Made by a program: the position numbers and the translations under genes. Shown one piece after another: positions 10,180-21,008 of a stretch of 64,000 nt of DNA. The DNA is from Nannochloropsis salina CCMP1776. Lineage: Eukaryota > Sar > Eustigmatophyceae > Eustigmatales > Monodopsidaceae. Each line of letters begins with the position of its first letter. The first letter of the stretch is position 1. Below the pieces are notes generated by a model. That model had not been told where the DNA came from. It saw only the letters and a program-made list of their open reading frames with translations, and searched no databases. The DNA lies in contig SDOX01000159.1 of assembly GCA_004565275.1 (NCBI GenBank), positions 65,002-129,001 of the forward strand, read 5' to 3'.

Positions 10180-12051
10180 TCAAAGATTGGATTGCATGGC
10201 TCTCTCAGTCTTAGAACCCGATGGCGGAGGTCGATGAAACCAAAGGGCTCGAGCATTTTCAAGAACAATCTTCCAAAGCTCAGGAAACGTCAGATGTAAA
10301 TCGACCTCTTGAATACGACAAGCGGACAAAGGCACGTCTAAGATCATGACTTGGTGGGGAGCATTGGCTGTCAGATGAGGCCAGTCTGGAAGCACAGTGC
10401 TCTCAGAACCTGCGTCAGCTATGTCAAGGTACTTCTTTTCTTCCCCGCTCTGAAAATTTGGATCACCCGTCCTCGCAAAGTTGGTCCATGCACTAATGAC
10501 GGCCGCACTTACACGTGCATTGGAAGGGATATCAGCAGGACACAAACCGCCCGACACGGGCTTGACAGACCCGAATACGTATGCCAAATCGATGGCGTGA
10601 CATGCTCCATTCATGGTGGGAGAGTGCATGTCAAAGCGGCAGAGATACACTTTTTTGGCTCGTCCAGGCGCTTTGGTTAAAGTCTCAGCCGCTATATGAC
10701 TCGGTATGGCAAATTTCAACACGGAATTAAAGTCTACGGCCTTGTAAGTCCAGTAGTCGGCGTGTGACGGCGGGGTACAACCCCCCTCCCAGGCCTTGAT
10801 CTCCGCGACTACTTTTTGGGCCGCCGCCTCAAAGTCCGGTACGTCCATGACGGGGGGGCTCAAAGAGAACGTCACGCGCTTCTGGAGCTTCTGCTCGGTC
10901 TCTGAAGTGTAATTCGCCGGGAACAGTTTCAAAAATAGTAGCTCTTCGTGACGCGTGTAGGAGATCAGAAAATCTAGATTCCTTGCCACACCCGCTCTCC
11001 ATTTGTCGATGATGCGGTCCTTCAGGAGGTCTCCATCTACCACGGGTTGAAAGGGCATGATTCCGCATTTCTTTCCTCGTATGACTAAGTTCTGTGCTGC
11101 CAGCAAAGTAGGAGCGGGTATGTCGCCCATGGTCTCCAGAGAGCATTTGAAGATGTCCAGGGCTCTCGCTCCCTCCGCGGCCAGCCAGCCAGCCTCCTCT
11201 CGCGAAAGGCCCGTCTGGATCGAGCCCGACTGCAAGATGACGCGGTGGAAGAGGCGGCCCGCGAAATCGGTGGCCGATAGGAAGCCGCAGCTCATGCCCC
11301 CTGCCGACTCACCGAAAATTGTCACGTTTCCAGGGTCGCCTCCGAAGGCCGCGATATTTTCCTGTACCCATTGCAACGCCGCTACTTGGTCCCACATGCC
11401 ACAATTGTAATCCCCTCCTTCGACCTTGAGAAAGCCCAGGATACCAAGCCGGTAGTTGATCGTGACCACCACCACGCCTTTCCGCGCTAAGAAAGACTCT
11501 GGAGGCTGATAGACGAATTGAGAATTTGCCCCGAGCTGAAATGCGCCACCGTGAATCCAAACCATCACAGGCAGCAGCCTCGTCTCTCGACCTTCAGATC
11601 CGTCGTCCTCATGATCCTCCCGGAGCTCCCCTTCCAACGGCAGGAATGGCGTCTCCACGGTAAGGTTTAAACACTCCTCCTCCGAGCACGACCTCGGTAG
11701 AGCCATAGGCCTCTTCGGATTTAGATTGTAGATGGGATTGGAGTTGGTCAACCAGAGGCAGCCCCAGGCAAGCGCAGCGAGAAATTTCGGCAAAAAAGCC
11801 AGGACTATGATGCTCAGGCCTTGCACAGCGGTCTTACCGAAGTCTTCACATAGTTTCACGCCCTCCCATGCCGGATAAGGCTCTGGTTTTCTGAACCGCC
11901 GAGAGCCTGTGGGGGGTGCAGCAAACGGGATACCGCGAAAGACACAGACCCCTGTGTCCTTCCGCTTCCGCCCTTCTACTCTCCCTTGCTTGGTTCTAAC
12001 AATTACCGGCTCATCTTCTTTTACGAAGTGGAAGAGTTTAAGTAGACCCAT
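10180..12051 (-). CDS. Type-B carboxylesterase / lipase
   Basis: An intronless alpha/beta-hydrolase of 623 residues in the carboxylesterase type-B (cholinesterase-like) family, hydrolysing ester bonds. Landmarks in order are RGIPFAAPPTG near residue 40, the oxyanion strand VWIHGGAFQLG near 164-174, the NYRLGILGFL strand near 199, the nucleophile elbow FGESAGG with Ser249, an acid near Glu369-370 (SYTRHEE), and the catalytic His484 in GACHAIDLAYVFGS. It is odd that a strongly hydrophobic stretch of about 22 residues (residues 79-101) sits between the N-terminal strands and the SEEECLNL motif, where the family normally has a short disulphide loop. It could act as a membrane anchor. No N-terminal signal peptide is seen. 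The gene is convergent with NUP160 and divergent from the GH5 gene. Confidence 0.88.
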   Translation of the reverse strand: MGLLKLFHFVKEDEPVIVRTKQGRVEGRKRKDTGVCVFRGIPFAAPPTGSRRFRKPEPYPAWEGVKLCEDFGKTAVQGLSIIVLAFLPKFLAALAWGCLWLTNSNPIYNLNPKRPMALPRSCSEEECLNLTVETPFLPLEGELREDHEDDGSEGRETRLLPVMVWIHGGAFQLGANSQFVYQPPESFLARKGVVVVTINYRLGILGFLKVEGGDYNCGMWDQVAALQWVQENIAAFGGDPGNVTIFGESAGGMSCGFLSATDFAGRLFHRVILQSGSIQTGLSREEAGWLAAEGARALDIFKCSLETMGDIPAPTLLAAQNLVIRGKKCGIMPFQPVVDGDLLKDRIIDKWRAGVARNLDFLISYTRHEELLFLKLFPANYTSETEQKLQKRVTFSLSPPVMDVPDFEAAAQKVVAEIKAWEGGCTPPSHADYWTYKAVDFNSVLKFAIPSHIAAETLTKAPGRAKKVYLCRFDMHSPTMNGACHAIDLAYVFGSVKPVSGGLCPADIPSNARVSAAVISAWTNFARTGDPNFQSGEEKKYLDIADAGSESTVLPDWPHLTANAPHQVMILDVPLSACRIQEVDLHLTFPELWKIVLENARALWFHRPPPSGSKTERAMQSNL

Positions 12052-13050
12052 GGCTAAGCCTGAGTGCCAAAAAAGAATGTGTTAGCTGATTGAGGCAGAC
12101 GGGCCAAAGGTAGTCGAAAGGCTTCTCGATCGGAAGTCCTCATTTAACAAGTAGGCGGCATATGTAAGAGGCATCCACCTATAGCACAAAGCTTTCGCGA
12201 AGAAAATACAACGTGCTTGCAAATTTAATGCAGATCCGCAGAAATATCGAATTTTCGTGGGGAAAAAAGTCGCTCACACGACTTGGGTTCACTGCCGTGG
12301 TGAGACTAGCAGAGTCCTTCAGCAGTAACACGCACACTCCTTCGCACACGATTCGCGTCGCTAGAATTGCAGGTACGTAAGCAGCTTCAGACTTATGCTA
12401 GTTATAATGCTACCGCGGCGAAGCATGCGTGCGCGCACGATGTAAAGTGCCTGACGGAACATTTTTTCAGCATTGGGGTATAACACAGCGAGGTTGGCTT
12501 TCTTTACGAGGAGGCCGACTCCGAAACTTTTAAGACGGAGGGCGAGGGACCAGGACACGAATCGTCACACGATCCGCGGCATAACGCATTTTTTTGCTGT
12601 TTCAGGATAGCTTCATTATCCCTGGTGTATCCCCAGAACGTACTTTTTCCTTGGACGGCCTTCAAGGTCTACTTCATGATTTCCTCAAAAAAAGTCACGT
12701 CCTCGAAGCGAGAAAGCGTTGCCCTCTGCCTCCCTGGGCAATGCTTTTGGGCTGACTAAACTTATCTCAAGCAGCACTGTGACGACAAGAGGACTTTGTC
12801 GAGCACTCCAATAATCCTTGTTGTCGATCCTATTAAGTATTGACCCGCATGAGAAAATATGGGGTGGCCTGTGGTGAAGGGTGACGCTCCGCGACCCTGC
12901 CCGCTTACTGAGTACACGGCATGCACGTGCCAATCCGAAGGGCATGGACCTTTTTGCTTTTTGCGTCCACCTCATCTCGCCGTCACATTTTCATTCTTTA
13001 TCATAGTTCCTGGCCTCTCTGCTTCGAATTCGTCAGAGCGCTCTGGGGGA
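12052..13050. promoter_or_regulatory. Divergent upstream region, carboxylesterase and GH5 genes
   Basis: About 1 kb lies between two divergent start codons. The frame of the GH5 first exon stays open back to an ATG at 12859, but that extension is not family-like. No further gene or recognisable element is seen. Confidence 0.4.
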
Positions 13051-14722
13051 ATGCGTCGGGCATGGGGGGGTGCCCTGGGGACAAGCTTCATTTTCTTGGT
13101 GCATCGAACGCAGCCAGTGCTTTCAGCCGAGGGCTTCACATTGCGCAGTGACTTTAGAAGCGACAAATCAATTCACCGAGAATTTGTGTACGCGTCGGAA
13201 GACATTAAGCTGACCCTGGCTAAGCACAATGTATACTTACTACCCCAGCCGCCGATGCCCCCTTTGTATGCCGCCAAGGGCACGGAGTTTGAAGATCTTA
13301 CCACAGAAAAGGATTTCTTTCATGGTCCATCCAGAATCCCTGCTTTTCCGGCAGATTGGTGCCTTGATGTTGGACAAGAACCTAGGTATACCTCTGAGAA
13401 CGGTTCTGTCATGCTGAATGGGCATCCACTCTACCTGAAGGGGCTAAATTGGTGAGCACGCATAAATTGCATGTACGAGGCCCGCAGATATCGCTTCATG
13501 TCTTGCTTGAAAGTGTAATGGTCTCGTCTCCCTCCTAAAGGCGTCTGAGTCCCTGTCCCCTCGCTCCTTCCCGGGCAGGTATGGCTTCGAAGGAGAGCTC
13601 TTTGTGCTCGACGGGCTGGCGGTGTGGTCACCAGAGCGGTTCATGAGCTTTCTAGCAAGTCACCGCTTCAATGCACTGCGCCTACCTTTTAGCCTGGAGT
13701 GGCTGGCCAGAGGCCTCGACTCCCCGCTAGCCAACATCTACGTAGTGCAGGAGGACATGCGCGGCCTTACGCAAGGCCAGGTTATGGATCGGATCTTTGA
13801 CGCCGCGGCCGCCCAAGGCATCCTCATTCTACTTGACTTGCACGTTATTTCCGTAGAAAAGGGCATAACTGACCTGTGGTACGACGAGACCGCGGACGGA
13901 GCGCTTGTTCTCGACCTCTGGACGCTGCTGCTTCGCCGATTTGCGGGGCGCTGGAATCTCCTGGGCATCGACCTGAAGAATGAGCCCCACGGCATTGCCA
14001 GCTGGGGCCACGGGCATCCCAAGACAGACTGGAATGCGTTCGCCACCAAAAGCATCCAGACCCTGGCAGCCCGCGTGCCCGACTTTCAAGGAGTCTTCTT
14101 TGTGGAGGGCGTAGAAAGACCCCGGTGGAATAGTCCCCACGCCTACTGGTGGGGTGGGAACCTGGAAGGCGTGCGGAAGTACCCAATCTCCACGGGCAGC
14201 GAGGATCTGGACAGACGTGTGGTCTACTCGCCGCACATCTACGGGCCCGAGGTGTTCCCTAGGCATCGCTACTTTCAGGACTCCCGCTTTCCCGACAACA
14301 TGCCTGGCATTTGGGACCATCAGTTCGGTTGGATTGAGAAATCGACGTACCGAGCCGTCGTCCTCGGGGAATGGGGAGGCAGTATTGTAGGCGACAGGAA
14401 GGCGGCCGCAAACCAGCAGAAGCTCGCGGAGTGGCTGGTGCATGCCTGCATCCCCGACAACTTTTGGTGGTGCTTGAATCCTGCCACTGAGTTCAACGGG
14501 GGTCTGTTGGCCAGGGATTACCAGGCGGTCGACAAAAATGTGCTGCAAATGCTTCACTACGTGCAGCCCAAGCCCACTGCCTTCCACGGCGGCATCGGTG
14601 CGACTGATGCCCTTTGCGTTGTGGATGGTGCCTTCGCAAATGCCAGGTGTGCTGTGAAGATGGGCCTGCCTATTTCTACAAGTATGGCTGACCTGAAGGC
14701 CGAGAAAGAACGGCAACCCTAA
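13051..14722 (+). CDS. GH5 endo-beta-1,4-glucanase (E1/GH5_1-like), secreted
   Basis: A cellulase of glycoside hydrolase family 5, 514 residues from two exons (13051-13451 and 13579-14722). The 127-base intron splits a Trp codon in GLNWYGFE. The retaining catalytic pair is visible: acid/base Glu269 in LKNEPHG and nucleophile Glu398 in VLGEWGG. The segments RLPFSLEW, AYWWGGNLEGVRKYP, DRRVVYSPHIYGPEVFP and FPDNMPGIWD resemble the Acidothermus E1 type of bacterial cellulase from memory. The start at 13051 gives a signal-like N-terminus, and an in-frame ATG at 12859 is the alternative. Residues about 30-120 form a polar region before the barrel that I do not recognise. Its role could be remodelling of the alga's own cellulose wall. 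Bacterial ancestry is an inference. Confidence 0.85.
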
Positions 14723-15437
14723 CACCCCGGGGGAAGATTAAACAGCAGCAGAGTGGTCTGAAATTTTGTTTGGATTGAGGGTCTGTTATACATTTGGGGG
14801 AATTTAATGTAAACAGCAGCAACAGTAGACAGTTTCTGGTATTTTTCTTGACAGACTTGTTGCAAATGCGCGGAAAACTGTATGACACATGTGAGGGCAC
14901 AAAGCATGTAATATGTAAGCCGTATGGATTAATAATACTGGACGCCTATTGTTGATGCACGCTCCAACAGACCCTCATCCGGAGAGGGCGCAACTCTGGG
15001 AGAAAACATGCGAGTATAAAAAAATATGCCAACAAGAAACTGCACGAAGGTCCTCCAAATTGGTGACCTCCACTGGCCCCAGTTACCTCCTCCCCCTCGC
15101 CCTCGGGCGTTTCTCCGCCTCCGAGGCGGACGGGAGAAGCCAGAACACTATTTCCACCGTGAAGGCTGCCATTCCCAATGAGTCACCCGCCACCACATAT
15201 ACATTTGTGTAGCGGCTTGTGCGCAAGGCGTATTGTGATCGGGAATCTTTTCGGAGCTGAGAGACATGCGTTTGCATATCGGATGTAAGCAACGACCAGC
15301 CAGCTATAAGCAAGCCATCTATCTCTTGACACTGACAAGTTTTCTCGTATAAGTAAAAAGGCACGCAATTGAGCGACTCGACAATTTATCTTCTCTTGAT
15401 TGCGTGGTTTAAAAAAACAGGACACAGGCGGGACGTC
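14723..15437. other. Intergenic between GH5 and P450 genes
   Basis: This region holds the GH5 3' end and the P450 upstream region. The P450 frame remains open from 15369, but the first ATG is at 15438. No other gene is seen. Confidence 0.5.
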
Positions 15438-17156
15438 ATGGAACTTGTCGACCTGTTTGCGACATCAACACTAAGTTCAACATCTTTTTCTGGGTTATTG
15501 CTACTCGCGGGCTTTGTTGCTGTCGCAATTTGTTTGGGCACCAGCATAGGGGGATCGAAGCGGCAGAGTTTACCTACTCCTCCGAATCATGGATTTCTGG
15601 CAAACAGTCTTGAAGTTATGGCAAACCTGCCGCGGCTGCTCGATTGGTTCCTAGAACAATCATTAAAGTACGGGGGCGAGGGGGGTTTGGGCACCTGGAC
15701 CTTTCAAGTATTCATGCAGCCCCGCATGGTCGTCACCCATGATCCTGAAAACGTTCGGCACATCCTTACGAACGTGAACACTTATGGGAAAGGGCCTGTC
15801 TGGCGACAAAATTTTTATCCTATCTTGGTAAGACGCCGAAACAAGAATGCTTACTATAAGAAGTTGCAATTTATCTCTGATGCCAATATGCTACCCTTCA
15901 CTTCTCATCTACCCACATAGGGAGATGGAATTTTCTCAGCAGACTTCAATAATTGGTTCTTGCAGCGAAAGCGGGCCGCAAACATGTTTAAAATTTCGAA
16001 TTTCAAGAAGTCTATGCTTGATGCTGTGCGGAGCAAGTGCTTGAAGTGTCTGGACCTAATAAATGCTCAAGTTCGAAGCGCTTCTTCATCACATCCGGAG
16101 ACAGCAATTGTCAATCTTGAAGAGTATTTTTTCAAGATGACGCTGGATACGATCGGCGAGATCGCATTTGGCCAGGACCTGGGGTCTCTGAGTGGGAAGA
16201 ATATAGAGTTCATGCGGGCCTTTGATTTCTGCCAGATGTATGCCAGCGATCTCTTCTTCTTGCCCGGGCCCGCTTGGTTCTGGAACTATTGCACCCCCTT
16301 GGGCTGGCGCTTCCGAAGGCAGACGCAGGTCTTGGAGACGCACGCCACTTGTGTGGTGAAGGAGATGATCACGCGCGCCTTGGATGAAGGGGCTTTACAG
16401 GATGATCCTGAGGGCGAAAATCGCGAAGACGTTGGTGTAGGGCGGAAAGAGACAATTTTGTCCTACTTCCTGCAGAAGGAGTCGCAAGAGTCGCTGAAGA
16501 ACGATTTGCGAACCGTCAGGTACCTGAGCGATGTGATCATGAACTTCCAAATCGCCGGGAGAGACACAGTGGCGCAGGCCTTCTCTTGGGCTGTCCACCT
16601 GCTTTCACTGCATCCGGACGTACAGGAGAAAGCACACCACGAAGCGTTACTCGTACTGGGGTCTTTGAGGGCTGCGGAAGCAGCGACATTCGATCAAATC
16701 AATCGATTGGAGTACATGCGTGCTGTTGTGACAGAAGTGCTGCGTCTTTATCCCAGCGTGCCGAAGGAGGGTAAATGGGTCTTCAAAGATGACGCCCTTC
16801 CCGATGGCTCCCGCGTCTCGAAGGGGTCCTGGGTAGTCTTTTCTCCATATGTGATGGGTCGTTTGGAATCCCTGTGGGCGGATGCAGCGAAATTCAAGCC
16901 AGAGCGACATTTGGATAAGCCGAAGCCCTCGAATTTTGTCTTCACGGCCTTCCAAGGCGGGCCACGTATTTGTATGGGGATGAACCTGGCCTATATGCAA
17001 CTTCAGTACGGTCTAGCTTTATTGCTTCTTTCTTGTCAATTTGCACCGTTGAACGGAGGGGAAGATGTGCTGCCCCTGCAACACTCAACAACCCTGCCCA
17101 CGCAACGAGGTGTGTGTGTTAACGTCACTTTAAGGGATACTGCGAATACTTTGTAA
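15438..17156 (+). CDS. Cytochrome P450, CYP86/CYP704-like
   Basis: A haem monooxygenase of 541 residues from two exons (15438-15827 and 15921-17156, intron 93 bases, phase 0). An N-terminal hydrophobic anchor (SFSGLLLLAGFVAVAIC) precedes the Pro-rich hinge. The I-helix reads IAGRDTV (about 340-346), ExxR is Glu402-Arg405, and the haem loop is FQGGPRICMG with Cys481 as thiolate ligand. The N-terminal DPENVRHILTNVNTYGKGP and GDGIFSAD match the CYP86 clan, whose plant members are fatty-acid omega-hydroxylases. The protein should therefore sit on the ER facing the cytosol, and a fatty-acyl substrate is a family-based inference. The splice restores the conserved ILGDGIF segment, which supports the intron. 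It neighbours a lipase and an esterase. Confidence 0.9.
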
Positions 17157-17408
17157 AAAAACTGAAGGGGATGAGCAAGTGTGATAGCTACGAAAAAGGA
17201 TGGAGGAATAATAGAGCAGAAAGAATTGTCTAGATGTACAAAATGAGGAATTTGAAGACTTCGGTACAAGGGATTGGCCTCTGATGAATTGTGATACGAG
17301 AAAGAGAAATGTGATAGCGTGGCAGTACTACATCTTAACTTTTGGAAATGGTAAACCTCCAAATGAATTTGGCTTCGTCAGTCACGATATCGAACATAGT
17401 TGATATTT

Positions 17409-20400
17409 TTAATGTCGGCTGGGTATCTTTTCTGTGTACAGATGAAGTCCGCACTTATCATGCAATTCCACAAGAGTGTGGGAAAGTTCGTGGCAGCTTA
17501 GGGGATTGGGCTTGTGGCAATGCATCTTTAAAACCACACCCGTTAATCTGTCTATTTTCGGCACGATGTCTTCGGCAGCTATAAGGTTGACCTCGAATTT
17601 GTCCAGACTCTGAAGCGGCACTTGGAATATCTTATGACTAAGAGCAATGCCAGGAGACGATATGGCCACGATGGGAAGACAGAGCCTTGCAGCAACCACC
17701 TTGCCGATCCCCCCCCCTAACGAGTGCCCCGTAAGCACCACCTTTCGGTCGCGGATTCCCTCCACATAGTTTTGAATTTCTTGGTGGTAGTGTAGGGAGA
17801 GGCCTCGATAGGCATGGAGTGACTCAAACTTGACTCTGAGAGGTAAATAAGAGATGTAAAGAAGGTTTGCAGTCCACATGGAGGGAAGCCAGCGAACAAG
17901 CGGCACTAACATCCCCACCACGTCCCAGCAAAATGCTCTGTTGGATTGAACGGGATAAAGTGTGCCACCTGCAAAGTTAGGGCTTCGAAGAGTTTTCAAT
18001 CGGATTGAGGGACCTTACAGACGAACAACGTGTCCCCGCCCCTCCAGACACAATGAACTACATATAAATCACCGCAAATCAGCGAGAAATTGAGAAAACT
18101 TAACTATACTTTACGCAGGCAACAAGATACGTACCCGTTGAACATGATCATATCCTGAAAAACGTCGAAAAAATTGGTCGGATTTGTACCTCTGATGGCG
18201 ATTACTGACGTGTTGAGGCGACTGTTGTACATGTCAATGAAAACGGCGCCTTGCGCCCTTGGAGACGGTGTGTGCATCATTCTCCATTCGGTTGGATCAA
18301 AGGCGGCGGACAAAAACCCACGAAACGCCGGAGAGTCCCGCTTAAGATAAGCCAGGAACGATAAGGAGGTGTAGTCTAGGAGGGAAAGGCCGTGAAAGTC
18401 CATGCTGCAAAAGGGATACGCCGTGGAGGAACCGTGGATAGGGTTGAGAAGAGGAGGAGAACGCAAAGCAATGGACTCTAGTCCAAGCCTGGAAGTGATA
18501 TTAAGATGCGTGTCCGAAAGCTGAATTTCGAAAATACCGGCAGCATGCTGCGGGGTCGGACCGCTAGTGTCCGGGTCGAAAAGCGCACCTTGCCAGGCCT
18601 GGTGGAAAGTCATGAGGACGGCGAGGGTGGTCAATCCAAATGCCCAGATGTCTACATAATGTAAACGAATCTGAATTCGCCATGCCCAGAAGGCTGAGGC
18701 AACAAAAAGCGCGAGAAGCAGGGCGTCCGAAGGCGTGCGGGTAACAAGACCATAGGCAGCTAGGCCGACAGCAAATTTAACTTGGCGTCTGCGGATGATC
18801 TCCCACAGGGGTACAAGCGCTCGCTGAACCTCAATGCAAGCCCAGAGCGAGACCTTTGAGAGACTTTGACCATTGAAGACGACCAGAAGGGTGAAAAAAG
18901 ACGGTAGATATCCGTGCCGACGCATAGAGAGGCAATAAGCAAGGCACGTGAAAATGAGCGAGGCTTGACGAGAGTGAGCGATGGATGCAGTCCAGGTTGC
19001 GCGGTTCAAGATTTGGACCCCGTAGGTCAAGGCCTCGTACGTGAACATTCCGAAGGCTGCCAAATTGGTCAGGACCAGCGCCAAACTGTTGAAGGCCACC
19101 ACTCGCCGCTCCAGCTCGTCATGGTGGGTGTTCTGTTGGAGTTGCAGCAGCTCGCGGCCCTCTTTGCGGGTCAAGTAGTTTTCCACCAGGAAGAGAAGCA
19201 GGACAACATCCGATGCTGACACGTAGTACACCACGGCCTGGCGGAAAAATCGCAATGATCGACAATTGCGGCCTTTTTCTGCATAATTAGGAAGCGCAGC
19301 TTGACTCGGCACCTTTCCTCCGCTCCTCGCTCCGTTGCGCTCTTTTTTACTGGTTTTGCATTCAAAAATCAACCACAGAAGAAGCTTGATGACTGTGTTG
19401 CCCGCAAAAAAATGACAACGAGATAGCCAGACCGCGGGCAGGTTTCCTTGCTGTATGCCCAGGATGGTGAGGCCATAAAGAGTGACGCAGGATATTAGGT
19501 GCATGGCAGCGATGAGCCGCTGCAGACCGCGCGGCCGGACAGCTACGATATTTCGCAGCCGACTTTGAGGACAGAAAAAAGTCAGTATGATGGCAGTTAG
19601 CTGATATTAGCGGAATACCACCATGAATGCCCAATCGCACGACATTAAAGAAGACGTCGTATCCAGGTACTGTCGTCACCACCCCTTTCGTTGTTAGTTT
19701 CGTTGACACGGCCTTATACATGCAGAAGTACTATGTTCGTGTGAACAGAAATCCCTGACTGGTCGTACCTTAGCAACCTCGGATTCAATAAAGGGTACTG
19801 CGCCGTTGAGTCCAGAAGCAGCTCATACATTGAAACGAGCAAATTCCGTAAAGCTATCATGGTCCCGACGGTGGAAAAGCCGAGGCGCGCCCAGTCTGCC
19901 CATCCCTCCACATGAGGAACGTCGCCAACGGCCGTGAAGAGGATTCCCATGGCCATGTTTGAGCATATTGTCGCAATAAGCATTAAGAAAGGTAAAATAC
20001 TGAAGCCTTGCAGAAGGGTAGACCAAAACATCCCATCTTCTAATTCAATGATTATCGAGAAACTCCGATCGACCATACTCTGGCACACAGAGTGCAGCTT
20101 GTTGAAAGACTTATGGTACGACTTCGGTGAGAGACCTAGCCCTAAGCCTTCCCAACCGGCGCTCCAAGCGGTGTCCTTCGCTTGCTTACAATTTCTTAGC
20201 CCGTTAATCTGAGGATGTATATATCTCTGGTCAAGTCGGCGGTTCTTATTTGCAGCACTGCTGTTGCTGATCATAGTCTGACTCCGGAGTAATACTCTTC
20301 CTGACGCCGGCCCAGGCGGGGGAGCTGCTGGAAAATCCATTTCATCATCGTCGCTCATATAAGGTAGTGATGAGGGGGTTGTTTTGCTGTTTTTGGGATG

Positions 20401-20445
20401 CTTATTGCCTTGAACTTTCTGGAAGTGTCTCCGGCGTCGTGCCAT
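17409..20445 (-). CDS. Polytopic class-3 lipase (diacylglycerol lipase-like)
   Basis: A membrane lipase of about 892 residues from three exons: 20445-19769, 19562-18135 and 17982-17409. The introns are 206 bases (strong pyrimidine tract before CAAAG|T) and 152 bases (GG|GTACGT to GAAG|C). The first roughly 580 residues are polar at the start, then carry many hydrophobic segments (for example LPFLMLIATICSNMAMGILF, VVLLLFLVE, DALLLALFVASAFWAW). The C-terminal third is a class-3 lipase domain: IAIRGTNPTNFFDVFQDM, nucleophile elbow TGHSLGGG with Ser789, probable acid in AAEDIVPKID and a His in CHELSHTLV. A multi-pass N-terminus followed by a class-3 lipase domain is the layout of sn-1 diacylglycerol lipases. 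The substrate is inferred only by analogy. Confidence 0.8.
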
Positions 20446-21008
20446 TATTCAGAGGATCTTCCTGTCACGCCAAGTATGAATCAAAAATGAGATCAGTTAT
20501 CGCGCTACATTAATCTCAACTTCCGACATGATTTGTTTCAAGGAGATTTTTCCCCCCTTTGCGTCGTGTAATATTATTTCGTGGGAACTTGGCAGTAGGG
20601 AGGTCGACACGTTGAGTTGTTGCCCCTGGCGAGGCGGCGACGATGGGGGATATGATGTATTAGGTACCCGGCCCTCGCCGACTGGGGCGGGCGAAGCCGG
20701 AAGAAGGGCCTGCAACCTCTGATTTTGTTATTGACCTGAAAGTGGATATACATCCTTCGGAGACTTTTCCACCCGAAACAAGCACGTAGAGCGGCTTTGC
20801 CTGCCGTGCACTACACCGACCCTTGCGATGACGTTCTGTACTCACAGCCCGCCTGAACATTTACGGGCTTGCGCTTCCAGCGAAGTCGTCCATCTCAACA
20901 CATTTGTCCCTTCCCCATCAAACAGGCCAGCGTCAGACGTGTGCTCTTCCGGTACGACAAAAAAAGAAAATTCGTTCTCGTTTGCTGAAAATCTGACTCG
21001 CGAGATTC
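20446..21008. promoter_or_regulatory. Divergent upstream region, lipase and PSMB3
   Basis: 563 bases separate the two divergent start codons. A leftward open frame of 72 codons at 20497-20715 is Pro/Ser-rich and lacks family features, so I do not call it. No promoter element is identified. Confidence 0.4.

Noticed and set aside
13829-14725. Leftward open frame of 298 codons opposite the GH5 gene
   Set aside because: It mirrors the GH5 exon with catalytic motifs on the plus strand. The antisense translation has no recognisable domain.
17983-18005. Alternative lipase acceptor at CTTTGCAG|G near 17970
   Set aside because: It would put the catalytic GHSLGG exon out of frame with the upstream GTACGT donor. 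The GAAG|C acceptor at 17982 keeps phase.
19362-19721. Open frame between lipase exons 1 and 2 considered as an extra exon
   Set aside because: No acceptor in the needed phase exists. Direct joining of 19769 to 19562 uses a strong pyrimidine-tract acceptor and keeps the frame.
20497-20715. Leftward 72-codon frame between the lipase and PSMB3 genes, possibly an upstream exon of the lipase
   Set aside because: The lipase already has a good ATG at 20445. No in-phase donor and acceptor could be found to join them.
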